A stretch of 64,000 bases of DNA from CAWKEY01 sp963848675 (GTDB lineage Bacteria; Pseudomonadota; Gammaproteobacteria; Methylococcales; Methylomonadaceae), in contig CAWKEY010000053.1 in NCBI GenBank assembly GCA_963848675.1, positions 1 to 64,000 on the forward strand. The letters run 5' to 3'. The notes under the pieces were generated by a model. That model ran no database searches and was not told where the DNA came from. It saw only the letters and a list, made by a program, of their open reading frames with translations. The translations under genes were made by a program, and so were the position numbers. This document shows, piece after piece, positions 17,359-24,560 of the stretch. The first letter of the stretch is position 1. Each line of letters starts with the position of its first letter.

Positions 17359-19269
17359 GTGCCTGACCGATAAGTAAAATAGCTATTATATAACAACAGC
17401 TTGCAGTATAATATCAATAATGAAGATGATGACCGCACCCAACCAGCGGCGCCGGGCCAAAACCTTCAAGCCATTGAAAAACAATAACAATAGAAAACGT
17501 CCCGTCAACACCAACAGGGCGGGCCCTGCCAAACCACCCAAAACTCAGGGAAAACTCATGAGAGACACCTTCCCAAGCCAACAGACCATCGGCCAAGTCG
17601 ACATCGCCGACATCCAGATCGACGTGCGCTCGCGGGACGACATCCCCCTGATCCTGCTCGGCCTCCAGCACATCTATTGCAGCGATGGCTTGCGGGACAA
17701 GGTCTTCGAGATCATCAAGGACATCCTGCCGACGCAAGTCGTCGACGGCCAGGCCAAAGTGGTCTCCGCCGAGTTGGGCTGCCCTGGCATGAACCAATGG
17801 ACCATCCTGGTGCTGGGTTGCTTGCGCCTGTGCCTGAACGCCGACTTTGACCGCATCCACGAGTTGGCCAACCAGCACCGCACCCTGCGGCTCATCCTTG
17901 GCATTGCCGAATGGGACGAAAAGATATTCTCCCTACAGACGCTCAAGGACAATCTCGCCTTGTTCACGCCGGAGATCCTGGCCCGCATCAACCAGGCGGT
18001 GGTGGAGACCGGCTATGCCCTGCTCGGTAAAAAAAACAGCCCCGCGCCCGCCGCAGGCCGCTGTGACTCGTTCGTGGTGGAGACTGACGTGCACTTTCCA
18101 ACCGACGTCAACCTGCTGTACGATGCCATGCGGGTGCTCCTCCAGCTTTGCGCGCAATTCAGCGAGACCTACGATCTGAAGGGCTGGCGGCAGTTTAAGA
18201 ACTGCCTGAAGAAACTCAGAAAAGCCATGCGCGTCATCCAGAAGCTCAAACACTCCACCTCCAAGGACGCGGCCAAGCAGCAGGCCAAGGCCGAGCAGAT
18301 CGCCAAGGCTCACCAGACCTTCATTAGCCTGTCGGCCGCCCACCTAAAGCGCGTCGAAGCGACCGTCGCGCAACTGGCCAGCCAGTACGCCGTCTGCGCA
18401 ATGCAACTAGCCAAGCCCCGGCAATTCATCGCCCACGCCCAGCGCCAAATCGGCCAAATCGAGCGCCGCGTGCTCAAGGGTGAGGTCATCCCGCACGATG
18501 AGAAAGTCTTCTCCCTGTTCCAGCCGCACACCGAATGGATCGTCAAGGGCAAGGCCGGGGTGCCGGTGGAGTTAGGCCTGCGCGTGGCGGTGGTGGAAAG
18601 CAAGGAGGGCTTCATCTTGCACCATCAGGTCATGGAAAAACAAACAGACGACCAGATCGCGGTAAGCATCGTCAAGGAAACGCAACAGCACTTCCCCTCG
18701 TTCAAGGCCTGTAGCTTTGACAAGGGCTTCCACAGCCCCGCCAACCAAACCGAGCTTAAGGCGATGCTTGACCAAGTCACCCTGCCCAAGAAAGGCAAGT
18801 GGTCTGCCAGCGATGAGGCGCGTGAGCGCGATGGCGCCTTTGTTGCCGCCCGGAAGGCGCACTCGGCCGTTGAGTCCGGCATCAACGCGCTGGAGGTGCA
18901 CGGCCTGGACAAGTGCCCAGACCACGGCATCGGCGGCTTCAAGCGCTATGTCGCCCTGGCCGTGCTGTCGCGCAACCTCCAAAAGATCGGTCAGATCAAG
19001 CGCGACGCCGAACGCGAGCGTCTGGCTCGAGGAGCGGGAGCGGCTACGACAGCGCCAGCAAAAGCTCGCCGCCTAAGTTTTTTAACCGCGGTATTGCGGC
19101 AAGACAGGCAAGCTGCGTCCGGAATCCCGAGAGCTTGCCCCTGCCGGATGGATTGCAAGCTTTTTAGTCGATAAGCACCACAAGAAAGCCGTTAGCCTTC
19201 CAGCTTCCGCGTGAATTTTGGCACCTTTTGCTGTGAGGGCGGTTATTTTTGGCTTTTTCGGTCAGGCAC
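17359..19269 (+). mobile_element. IS of about 1.9 kb, copy 1 (ISNCY-like), TSD TAAATA
   Basis: Ends are GTGCCTGACCGA and its complement at 17359 and 19269. The 6-bp duplication TAAATA is at 17353-17358 and 19270-19275. A second copy, 1910 bp, lies at 49472-51381 in the opposite orientation with duplication TAAGTA. The two share the same ends and nearly the same sequence. The transposase does not match a common IS family with certainty; ISNCY (ISDol1-type) is the best guess. Confidence 0.9.
17420..19174 (+). CDS. DDE transposase of the 1.9-kb IS, copy 1, altered C-terminus
   Basis: A 584-residue predicted protein. The N-terminus is basic (RRRAKTFKPLKNNNNRKRP). A catalytic-type block VVETDVHFPTDVNLLYDAMR is seen near residue 220, another acidic position in AGVPVELGLRVAVVESKEGF and CSFDKGFHSPANQTE, and a late Glu region SAVESGINALEVHGLDKC. 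These are marks of DDE transposases of the ISNCY/ISDol1 type. Compared with copy 2 (551 residues), one extra G at about 19027 shifts the frame, so the last 17 or so residues are replaced by a longer unrelated tail. The core is intact and may still work. Confidence 0.75.
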   Translation: MKMMTAPNQRRRAKTFKPLKNNNNRKRPVNTNRAGPAKPPKTQGKLMRDTFPSQQTIGQVDIADIQIDVRSRDDIPLILLGLQHIYCSDGLRDKVFEIIKDILPTQVVDGQAKVVSAELGCPGMNQWTILVLGCLRLCLNADFDRIHELANQHRTLRLILGIAEWDEKIFSLQTLKDNLALFTPEILARINQAVVETGYALLGKKNSPAPAAGRCDSFVVETDVHFPTDVNLLYDAMRVLLQLCAQFSETYDLKGWRQFKNCLKKLRKAMRVIQKLKHSTSKDAAKQQAKAEQIAKAHQTFISLSAAHLKRVEATVAQLASQYAVCAMQLAKPRQFIAHAQRQIGQIERRVLKGEVIPHDEKVFSLFQPHTEWIVKGKAGVPVELGLRVAVVESKEGFILHHQVMEKQTDDQIAVSIVKETQQHFPSFKACSFDKGFHSPANQTELKAMLDQVTLPKKGKWSASDEARERDGAFVAARKAHSAVESGINALEVHGLDKCPDHGIGGFKRYVALAVLSRNLQKIGQIKRDAERERLARGAGAATTAPAKARRLSFLTAVLRQDRQAASGIPRACPCRMDCKLFSR

Positions 19270-20548
19270 TAAATAGTCGGTATGCCAAGCGGACGATACT
19301 TGCCCGGCTGTCCACTCTTGGGTATTAAGTGGCGTTTAACGGGTTGCGGTTGGTACGTCTGCTTGATCAGTTCATTATGAAGTCTGTCGAGATTCCCTTG
19401 CAGGTTTTCCCCAAACTCTTTTATGCTCTGCCCATCAATACCGCCTGCTCCCCGGTTCCGTTTTACTTTCTCCCAAGCTAACTCCAAGTTCTTCAGCTTA
19501 TAAACTTTGTCCACTAATGAGTGAACCTTCTTTTCTCCTGTTGGATTCAGCCAATGCACTAATCTCCTCGGTTCATCGCCTAGGGGTTTTTCACTTAAGG
19601 AACTGTTCCTTGCCATAAACTTTACTCTTTAGATTACTTGTCTTTGTCCAACCACCTTGCCGACCGCCTTCCCCAGCACACTCTGCTGCCATTTTCATGG
19701 TCACCTTATTTTCATAACGCTTCAGGTACTATTCAGTCGTCCGACTACTCATAGAACATCGTTCACCATTTCGTGTTTGCTTATAGGTTCACTTATCTCA
19801 GCGCCACCTGAAAATTCTATGAGTTCTCCTGGGGTCACGTATTAATCTTCCACACCGTGCCATCCGCACACACCTTGGTTCGATGGGTGGATAAGAACGC
19901 CTTCGCCTCCATAGTGCAGGCTCGACCTTGCCCCATCTTTGGCCGACCGGTTCATCTATAGAGTCGCCTCTTCGATTACGGCCCGGTGTTTCTCCTCAAA
20001 CCCTTCGGATTCCACCTCGCGGTGGACACCCTGTCCTCCGGTTGTCTTTCAACAGTACACCCGACTTAGGCTCAACCTTGGCTATGTCCACCGTTTCCAG
20101 CTTCGTGCCCGTTTAGGCTTCTCCTTATCTGTATACCCCGGCTAGCAAGGCATTACCCCCGCTTTTGGATATAGCACTCCTTATCAGAATGCCAGAGGGA
20201 CTTTAACCCTCCTGATTAATGCGCTGCCCAGCGCACACTACGACTTCTGCTGACTTCTCCTGCACTCTCATGCTGGAGATCTCCCCGGGAAAGGTGCCAA
20301 AACTTTCTGCCCGTGCCGTCAAGCTCTACTTGGTGCGTCTTTCGGTAACTGTTGGATTTCGTGTTTCCTAGCACACTCATCGCCCACACCCTGCCTCACT
20401 GCTTGTTCGTGTTCCTACGGTCGTGCATTTGCTACGCGCTTCTTTTAGGCTGACCTCGCGGCTTCCCCTTTGCGTTTCGCTACGGTTGTCATTACTACTT
20501 CCGGTTATCTCCTTTCAGATAACAAGTTTTAGCCCATGCCGGGCACAC

Positions 20549-20627
20549 TAGGGTACGCATCGCGTACCATTTACAAAATGCACCGGCCAAATCAAGTCCC
20601 CCAAAAAGGTACGCGATGCGTACCCTA
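20549..20627. repeat. 20-bp perfect inverted repeat at the 5' exon of intron Z
   Basis: TAGGGTACGCATCGCGTACC at 20549-20568 and its exact complement at 20608-20627 enclose a 39-base loop. Each arm also has inner symmetry (GGTACGC and GCGTACC). The left arm ends exactly where intron Z begins, so the intron entered at the edge of this hairpin or small repeat. It could be a miniature element or a hairpin target. Confidence 0.7.
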
Positions 20628-21128
20628 CCAGGCTACTCCAGCACAGTCAGCAGCCGACGGCAGTGGGGCGCCGTGTTCAACGTCCAAAACACAGGTCTCA
20701 ACGTCCACATCACCCAGCGCCGCCATGGTCCATACGTCGAAATCGCCAAACATCTTCGCCGTGGCTGGAAATGTGGTTCCTATTTTAAGAATGTATAGCT
20801 GCTTCATTTTCTAGTTGGTCAACAAGTTATTATCCCGACCGGGCGACCGGGCTAACATACTGCTTTTCCAGCAATTGTCAACAATGCAGCTTCAACGCTA
20901 GATTTTCTAAACGGTATAACCGACATTTCATTCATGATAAACAGACCGGGATCATTCCAAAGCCACATTTTGAATGACCGCAATGACCCACTCAAGCGAC
21001 AGTTAACATCTAAATTAAGAGACGGGTATGGGTCGCTATGTAAAGCTATACATAGCGACCCAAAAGCGACATTCGAAGCTATGCGCTCAATGTCGGCTGG
21101 GATTCAATGAGCTGACATTAAAGCTCCG
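20628..21128. other. Intergenic region, possible short gene remnant
   Basis: A 60-residue open frame (20616-20798, plus) contains RQWGAVFNVQNTGLNVHITQ and a basic tail, somewhat protein-like. It begins inside the inverted repeat and has no ribosome site, so it may be a gene remnant. The remainder holds a hairpin described separately and short words (CGACCCAAAAGCGACAT) also seen near 22783. Confidence 0.3.
21030..21061. terminator. Long perfect hairpin downstream of brnTA
   Basis: GGGTCGCTATGT and ACATAGCGACCC form a 12-bp stem with an 8-base loop. It lies 68 bases after the brnA stop on the minus strand. There is a short A/T-rich flank but no true T tract, so it may be a terminator or a small repeat. 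Confidence 0.5.
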
Positions 21129-21398
21129 CTAATGTGTGCCGCTTGCGGCGTCACCATTGAGCGGTTTGTTAGCAGCTTCAGCTTTCAATCGCTCAACCAG
21201 CCAGACCTTGATGATCGATTGCCGGGTAACTCCAATACGAGCCGCTTCACGATCTAACGACTCCACAACCCAGGCAGGAAAGTCGACATTTATGCGCTTC
21301 TGTTCCTGGTTGATACGACGCGCAGTGGACAGATCAAGATCGTTAATGATGTCCCTGTTGCCCAGGTCAAATTTCTTGTCAAAATCTTTAGCCTTCAT
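21129..21398 (-). CDS. brnA: BrnA-like antitoxin
   Basis: An 89-residue antitoxin. The first half is an acidic toxin-binding region; the C-terminal part (RINVDFPAWVVESLDREAAR, IGVTRQSIIKVWLVERLK) is a ribbon-helix-helix DNA-binding domain. In the family BrnA neutralises BrnT and represses the operon. It starts inside the last codons of brnT, overlapping by 11 bases. The length matches the family. Nothing looks damaged. Confidence 0.87.
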   Translation of the reverse strand: MKAKDFDKKFDLGNRDIINDLDLSTARRINQEQKRINVDFPAWVVESLDREAARIGVTRQSIIKVWLVERLKAEAANKPLNGDAASGTH

Positions 21399-21651
21399 AC
21401 AGCTCTACCTCTTTTTTGCGGGAACGCCTCACAGAAATGAGCCGAATTTTTCCGCTTCTGTAGGTGACGACAGCAGACCAATGTTTTCGGCCGATAAGAC
21501 CGATGACAAGGAACCGAGGCTCATCGTCCGATTTTGCCCGGATTTCCAGCAAATCGGGGTCATTCCACAGCGCTTGGGCCACCAGAAAGTCAATTCCATG
21601 CTTTTCCTGATTGGCTGCGCTCTTGTCGTCATCGTACTCGAAGTCGTTCAT
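21388..21651 (-). CDS. brnT: BrnT-like toxin (DUF497)
   Basis: An 87-residue ribonuclease-type toxin. Family marks are EYDDDKSAANQEKHGIDF at the start, DDEPRFLVIGLIGRKHWSAV with VTYRSGKIRLISVRRSRKKE near the end, all typical of BrnT. It is the first gene of the pair, followed by brnA with an overlap. The promoter region has an inverted repeat described separately. Confidence 0.9.
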   Translation of the reverse strand: MNDFEYDDDKSAANQEKHGIDFLVAQALWNDPDLLEIRAKSDDEPRFLVIGLIGRKHWSAVVTYRSGKIRLISVRRSRKKEVELYEG

Positions 21652-21679
21652 GAGTATAAATTATTCCTTTTTTACTCAT
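21650..21679 (-). promoter_or_regulatory. Candidate brnTA operator
   Basis: ATGAGTA at 21650-21656 and TACTCAT at 21673-21679 are perfect 7-bp inverted arms 16 bases apart, and the first includes the brnT start codon. BrnA is known to repress its own operon; this pair of arms is the natural binding site. A -10-like TAATTTATACT lies between them on the minus strand. Confidence 0.5.
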
Positions 21680-21969
21680 TTGGCAAGGAGGAAGGCAGAA
21701 CAATCCTGGGTCTTGCAATCAGTATATATAGCTAAACTATCAGGCAGCTATCCATTAAACTGCGGTTACTGACGGTCGAAACGCAGCAGTCCGCAAATGG
21801 CCGATCTTCCAAAATTGGTTGATATTAGCCACAGTCCGCTATGGAGCAGTTGCGTATTTAATTGTTTTTATTGATTTATATTCTTTCTTATCTTTTCTAC
21901 ACAAAAACCTGCTTACTGTTTCTTCTAACATTGTCTGCGTAAGTTTTTCCACACGCATGGGTAAATTTG
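21680..21969. other. AT-rich intergenic region between two TA pairs
   Basis: No gene is supported between the divergent brnT and vapB genes. The longer open frame that reaches upstream of vapB from 21819 is AT-rich and lacks a ribosome site. Confidence 0.35.
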
Positions 21970-22014
21970 TTGACAAAACCGCCTGTAAAGATATACAATT
22001 ATATATCGTATATC
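21970..22014 (+). promoter_or_regulatory. Promoter and operator of the VapBC-type pair
   Basis: A perfect TTGACA at 21970-21975 is followed after 16 bases by TATACA at 21992-21997. An inverted repeat GATATAC (21990-21996) and GTATATC (22008-22014) spans the -10 box. AbrB-type antitoxins bind such AT-rich palindromes, so autoregulation is likely. Confidence 0.55.
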
Positions 22015-22031
22015 TAACGAGGATATCTTGC

Positions 22032-22265
22032 ATGCAAGTCGCTAAATGGGGAAATAGCTTAGCAGTCCGTTTGCCTGCCGCCATCGTCGAAGCCCTTCAG
22101 CTAAAAGAAGGCGACGACATCGAAATCCATATCGCCAATGAGCGGGTTTTCGAGCTTGAGAAAAAACCGACCCCGCAAGAATTATTGGCGAGGCTCCGGA
22201 AATACCGGGGCCGGTTGCCGGAAGGTTTCAAGTTCGACCGTCTTGAAGCCAATGAAGGACGCTAG
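22032..22265 (+). CDS. AbrB/MazE-type antitoxin (VapB-like)
   Basis: A 77-residue antitoxin with an N-terminal swapped-hairpin AbrB domain: MQVAKWGNSLAVRLPAAIVE, then LQLKEGDDIEIHI. The C-terminal part (PTPQELLARLRKYRGRLPEG) binds the toxin. ATG 22032 is chosen because the conserved domain begins there and GAGGA precedes it; the frame upstream is AT-rich junk. It overlaps the toxin gene by 14 bases. Confidence 0.88.
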   Translation: MQVAKWGNSLAVRLPAAIVEALQLKEGDDIEIHIANERVFELEKKPTPQELLARLRKYRGRLPEGFKFDRLEANEGR

Positions 22266-22665
22266 CTTTTTTTTCGACACCAATATTCTGCTGTATCTCT
22301 TGTCTGGGGACAATGAAAAGGCTGCCTGTGTTGAAGCCATTGTTTCAAAAGGCGGAATTATCAGCGTCCAAGTGCTTAATGAGTTTGCCTCGGTCGCCTC
22401 ACGAAAATTAGGGATGACCTATGCCGAAATACGGGAATATTTAGTGACTATCCGTGCTATATGCGATGTCCGGCCTTTGACGGTCGAAACCCATCTATTG
22501 GGCTTGGACATTGCGGAACGGTATAGCTTTTCTTTTTACGACAGCTTGATTGTCGGCGCAGCACTCCTAGCTGATTGTTCAACCTTGTATTCGGAAGACA
22601 TGCAACATGGCCAAAAAATCGAAAACAGTATTGTGATTGCCAACCCTTTCTTGGTTCAAATTTAA
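22252..22665 (+). CDS. PIN-domain toxin (VapC-like)
   Basis: A 137-residue ribonuclease toxin. The PIN acidic residues are visible: FFFDTNILLYLL near the start (Asp), VQVLNEFASVA (Glu), SFYDSLIVGAALLADCSTLY and SEDMQHG (Asp). VapC toxins cleave tRNA or rRNA. The ATG at 22252 lies inside the antitoxin's last codons, giving coupled translation. The length is typical and nothing is missing. Confidence 0.9.
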   Translation: MKDASFFFDTNILLYLLSGDNEKAACVEAIVSKGGIISVQVLNEFASVASRKLGMTYAEIREYLVTIRAICDVRPLTVETHLLGLDIAERYSFSFYDSLIVGAALLADCSTLYSEDMQHGQKIENSIVIANPFLVQI

Positions 22666-23005
22666 GGCTTCTTGATCCTACCTATGTTCCTCATAGCTTA
22701 TGATTTATCGATTGAATTCAGATTCTCTATAGCAGACCATCAAAAAATTCATTTTTGGCTAAAAATGAATGTAAAAGTCCGACCCAAAAGCGACATCCAC
22801 AGCAATTGCTTGATCGACTGGTTAGCAACTTATAACAGGCGGTCATTAAGATAAAAAATTCTAATTTTAGTAGGATCGGAGGAATAGCTTGTGTTCTATG
22901 ACATAATGCATACGACTATTCTAACGCTAATCGTACCTACGCAGGATAACCTTATTTGATGGGTGTCAAAAGGCGTGCAGCAACTAACGAAAATGAGGAA
23001 GAAGA
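22666..23005. other. Intergenic region, 340 bp
   Basis: No gene is recognised. It contains a second instance of CGACCCAAAAGCGACAT (about 22784), also seen at 21057, a dispersed word in this neighbourhood. GAGGAAGAAG directly before 23006 is the ribosome site of the next gene. Confidence 0.35.
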
Positions 23006-23515
23006 ATGAATGTTTCTAATGCTGAAGCAAAAATGGAGCTTGCGCTTATCGATTCCAAAGCCAATGAGTTTGACCGTGCAGATTTTTTTTCTAGGCTCAC
23101 GAATGCGGATCTGCCACCAGAAGTTCTATTCCGGCTAGAAGAATTGTGGGAGACAACGAAAGTTATTGGTAAGAAGGTCGTTCATACAGGAAAAATCATT
23201 ATCTTTGAAATCATCCGATTCATTGAAGAAAATCCACATTTAGCTATTGGTGTAGCACTTGGTGCAGCAATCGGTGCCCTTGTCAACCTGATTCCTTTTT
23301 TAGGTTCCCTGCTGGCTCCTATTGCAACAGCAATTGGGGTAGTTGTTGGTGGCTTCGCTGGGGCGCGTCTTGACCGAGATCTAAAGGTTGAGAAGAGTGC
23401 TATTGGGATCGCGCAAGAACTGATAATTCTGGCTAAGAAGTTCTTCGAATTTTTTGCGGCGATCTTCATGGCTTTGAAGGCGGATTTCACAGATGAGTAT
23501 AGCTTTGCCCTATGA
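23006..23515 (+). CDS. Unknown protein with glycine-zipper membrane segments
   Basis: A 169-residue protein of no recognised family. The N-terminal third is helical and charged. Two glycine/alanine-rich hydrophobic segments follow at about residues 80-98 (AIGVALGAAIGALVNLIPF) and 99-119 (GSLLAPIATAIGVVVGGFAG), the spacing of small residues being that of glycine zippers. A third amphipathic segment (AQELIILAKKFFEFFAAIFM) precedes the end. A good ribosome site (GAGGAAGAAG) precedes ATG. It overlaps the next gene by 4 bases, so the two form an operon. Such proteins can span or insert in membranes, but the role is unknown. Confidence 0.6.
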   Translation: MNVSNAEAKMELALIDSKANEFDRADFFSRLTNADLPPEVLFRLEELWETTKVIGKKVVHTGKIIIFEIIRFIEENPHLAIGVALGAAIGALVNLIPFLGSLLAPIATAIGVVVGGFAGARLDRDLKVEKSAIGIAQELIILAKKFFEFFAAIFMALKADFTDEYSFAL

Positions 23516-24084
23516 AGAAACTCTCGATGGAAGAATATATCCACGCTTTAGAGAAAATGAAGCGCAGCCCAAGGGATCGACTCGGTATCCTGGGTGAACT
23601 CGGAGTTACCGGCTTGGGTGTTACGACTGGAATCGCTTTGTCCGGAACTGTAGCTGCTGCTTCCGGTGCAGCAACGCTTGCGGGTTCAACAACCTTGGCA
23701 TCACTTCTTGGTGGGGTATTTGTCACCACAACTCCTGTTGGATGGGTCGTCGGTTCTGCTGTGGTATGTGGCTCTCTTGCATATACCATAGGAAAACTGG
23801 TGCGCAGCGGCGGCGAGTGCGACACCCTTAAAGCTGAAACCATGCTCGAACTCGAAAGAAGAATTGCGGTGATGAAGAAGGAGGCCAAACTTTCTCAAGA
23901 TTACGATGGGAAAATGGCTAATGTAATCACCACCATTCAGCACCTCGTTTTTAATCGATGCTTAACTCAAGACAAAGGCACAGAAATTCTTGCGGCAGTT
24001 GAAAAGAAGAGCTTGGATGTAGATGAGGCGCTTGAACTACTTCAGGGACTCTTGATAGAGCGGCGTAATGGAGCCAGCAAATAA
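23512..24084 (+). CDS. Unknown protein, glycine-rich hydrophobic core and helical C-terminus
   Basis: A 190-residue protein of no recognised family. Residues 1-25 are charged; about 25-95 are a Gly/Ala/Thr-rich hydrophobic stretch (TGLGVTTGIALSGTVAAASG, TPVGWVVGSAVVCGSLAY); from about 110 the protein is a soluble helical domain (ELERRIAVMKKEAKLSQDYD, LDVDEALELLQGLLIE). The ATGA overlap with the gene before implies co-translation and a joint role. The pair sits among TA loci and ISs, possibly as a passenger module, and ends in an attC-like palindrome. It might be a defence, toxin or stress module; no function is claimed. Confidence 0.6.
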   Translation: MKKLSMEEYIHALEKMKRSPRDRLGILGELGVTGLGVTTGIALSGTVAAASGAATLAGSTTLASLLGGVFVTTTPVGWVVGSAVVCGSLAYTIGKLVRSGGECDTLKAETMLELERRIAVMKKEAKLSQDYDGKMANVITTIQHLVFNRCLTQDKGTEILAAVEKKSLDVDEALELLQGLLIERRNGASK

Positions 24085-24151
24085 CTTCCAGCAATGCGCT
24101 CCAGCCGACCGTTTTCCGCTAAGCTCAAAGCGGACGACTGAACTTTACGTT
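24085..24151 (+). other. Possible attC-like recombination site
   Basis: The spacer after the gene pair reads CAGCCGACCG..TTCCGCTAAGCTC.AAAGCGGACGACTGAAC.. and ends ACGTTAGAA. It has nested complementary arms (TCCGCT with AGCGGA; CAGCCG with CGACTG, one mismatch) and a GTTAG word near the right end, like integron attC sites. The last core base departs from GTTRRRY and the left core is poor. The next gene begins 17 bases after GTTAGAA, as in cassettes. No integrase is in the window. Confidence 0.3.
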
Positions 24152-24167
24152 AGAAGTATTTATTCCT

Positions 24168-24560
24168 ATGACACAAGTTCCTGATAAAAAAGACCCAGAA
24201 AAGAAAAATCACGATAACCGCTGGTGGGAATTCTATTTTGTCAGATATTTCGTCGGTACCGCACTTGGCGCGATTGTTGTTCTATTTCTTGCGACAGCAG
24301 ATAGCCCTGTATTCACCAGTCAGGGCGTGCTAGCCACAATCCTAAAGACGCTCAAGCCTGAAAAATTTGAATCGGGATACATTGCGGTTTTGGCGACTAT
24401 TGGCTTGACATTCTGCTACGTCGCTAGCGCACCAATCTTAGTGCTACATGCGACAAGAGGGTCGCTGCTAAAAGTTCGTAATATTATGAACTGGAAGCTA
24501 ATTATGATCTTTACATCATTCGTACTACTCCCTTCTTACTCTAAAACCGTTCAACTTTAG
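24168..24560 (+). pseudogene. Membrane protein truncated by IS630 insertion
   Basis: The first about 123 residues look genuine: a charged start, a membrane segment (YFVGTALGAIVVLFLATAD), a second (GYIAVLATIGLTFCYVASAPI) and a third beginning at IMNWKLIMIFTSFVLL. The frame then enters an IS630 element near 24537 and stops after a few foreign residues. The family is not recognised. The 3' remainder of the gene is not visible on the other side of the two ISs. Confidence 0.6.

Larger units (their letters stand above)
16928..19616 (-). pseudogene. Broken RT gene of intron X copy A
   Basis: The N-terminal 115 residues (19616 down to 19276, ending RPLGIPTI) and residues up to RLTRFADD (17358 down to 16928) are identical to the intact RT of copy B. 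They are separated by an IS with a 6-bp duplication; removing it restores the frame. At FADD the frame runs into intron Y and reads a spurious tail. The last third, with the rest of the thumb and maturase domain, is gone. Confidence 0.88.
16928..20238 (-). mobile_element. Group II intron X, copy A, 5' part only, carrying an IS
   Basis: Starts GTGTGCGCTGGG at 20238 (minus strand) with a 5' exon ending AGTCGTA inside intron Z. It continues through the RT up to the FADD codons at 16928, where intron Y begins; everything 3' of that, including domains V and VI, is missing. A 1911-bp IS (17359-19269) with a TAAATA duplication interrupts the RT gene. Because the catalytic domain is lost, this copy cannot splice alone. 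Confidence 0.8.
12384..20548 (-). mobile_element. Group II intron Z, broken and filled by other introns
   Basis: The 5' end is GTGTGCCCGGCATGGGC, read on the minus strand from 20548, which fits the GUGYG start and first stem of bacterial group II introns. The 3' end is near 12384, after a domain V (12421-12454) and a domain VI hairpin ending CCGAC. Between them lie only about 310 bases of 5' RNA (20239-20548) and the 3' half of its RT (12467-13035). The rest was displaced: X copy A enters at 20238 and intron Y ends at 13036. Coordinates of both ends are good to a few bases; the 3' end could shift by one or two. Confidence 0.72.

Noticed and set aside
17414..19174. Several long frames opposite the 1.9-kb IS transposase (also 49758-51326)
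   Set aside because: They are antisense shadows of a GC-rich transposase gene; the same frames occur in both copies only because the IS is repeated.
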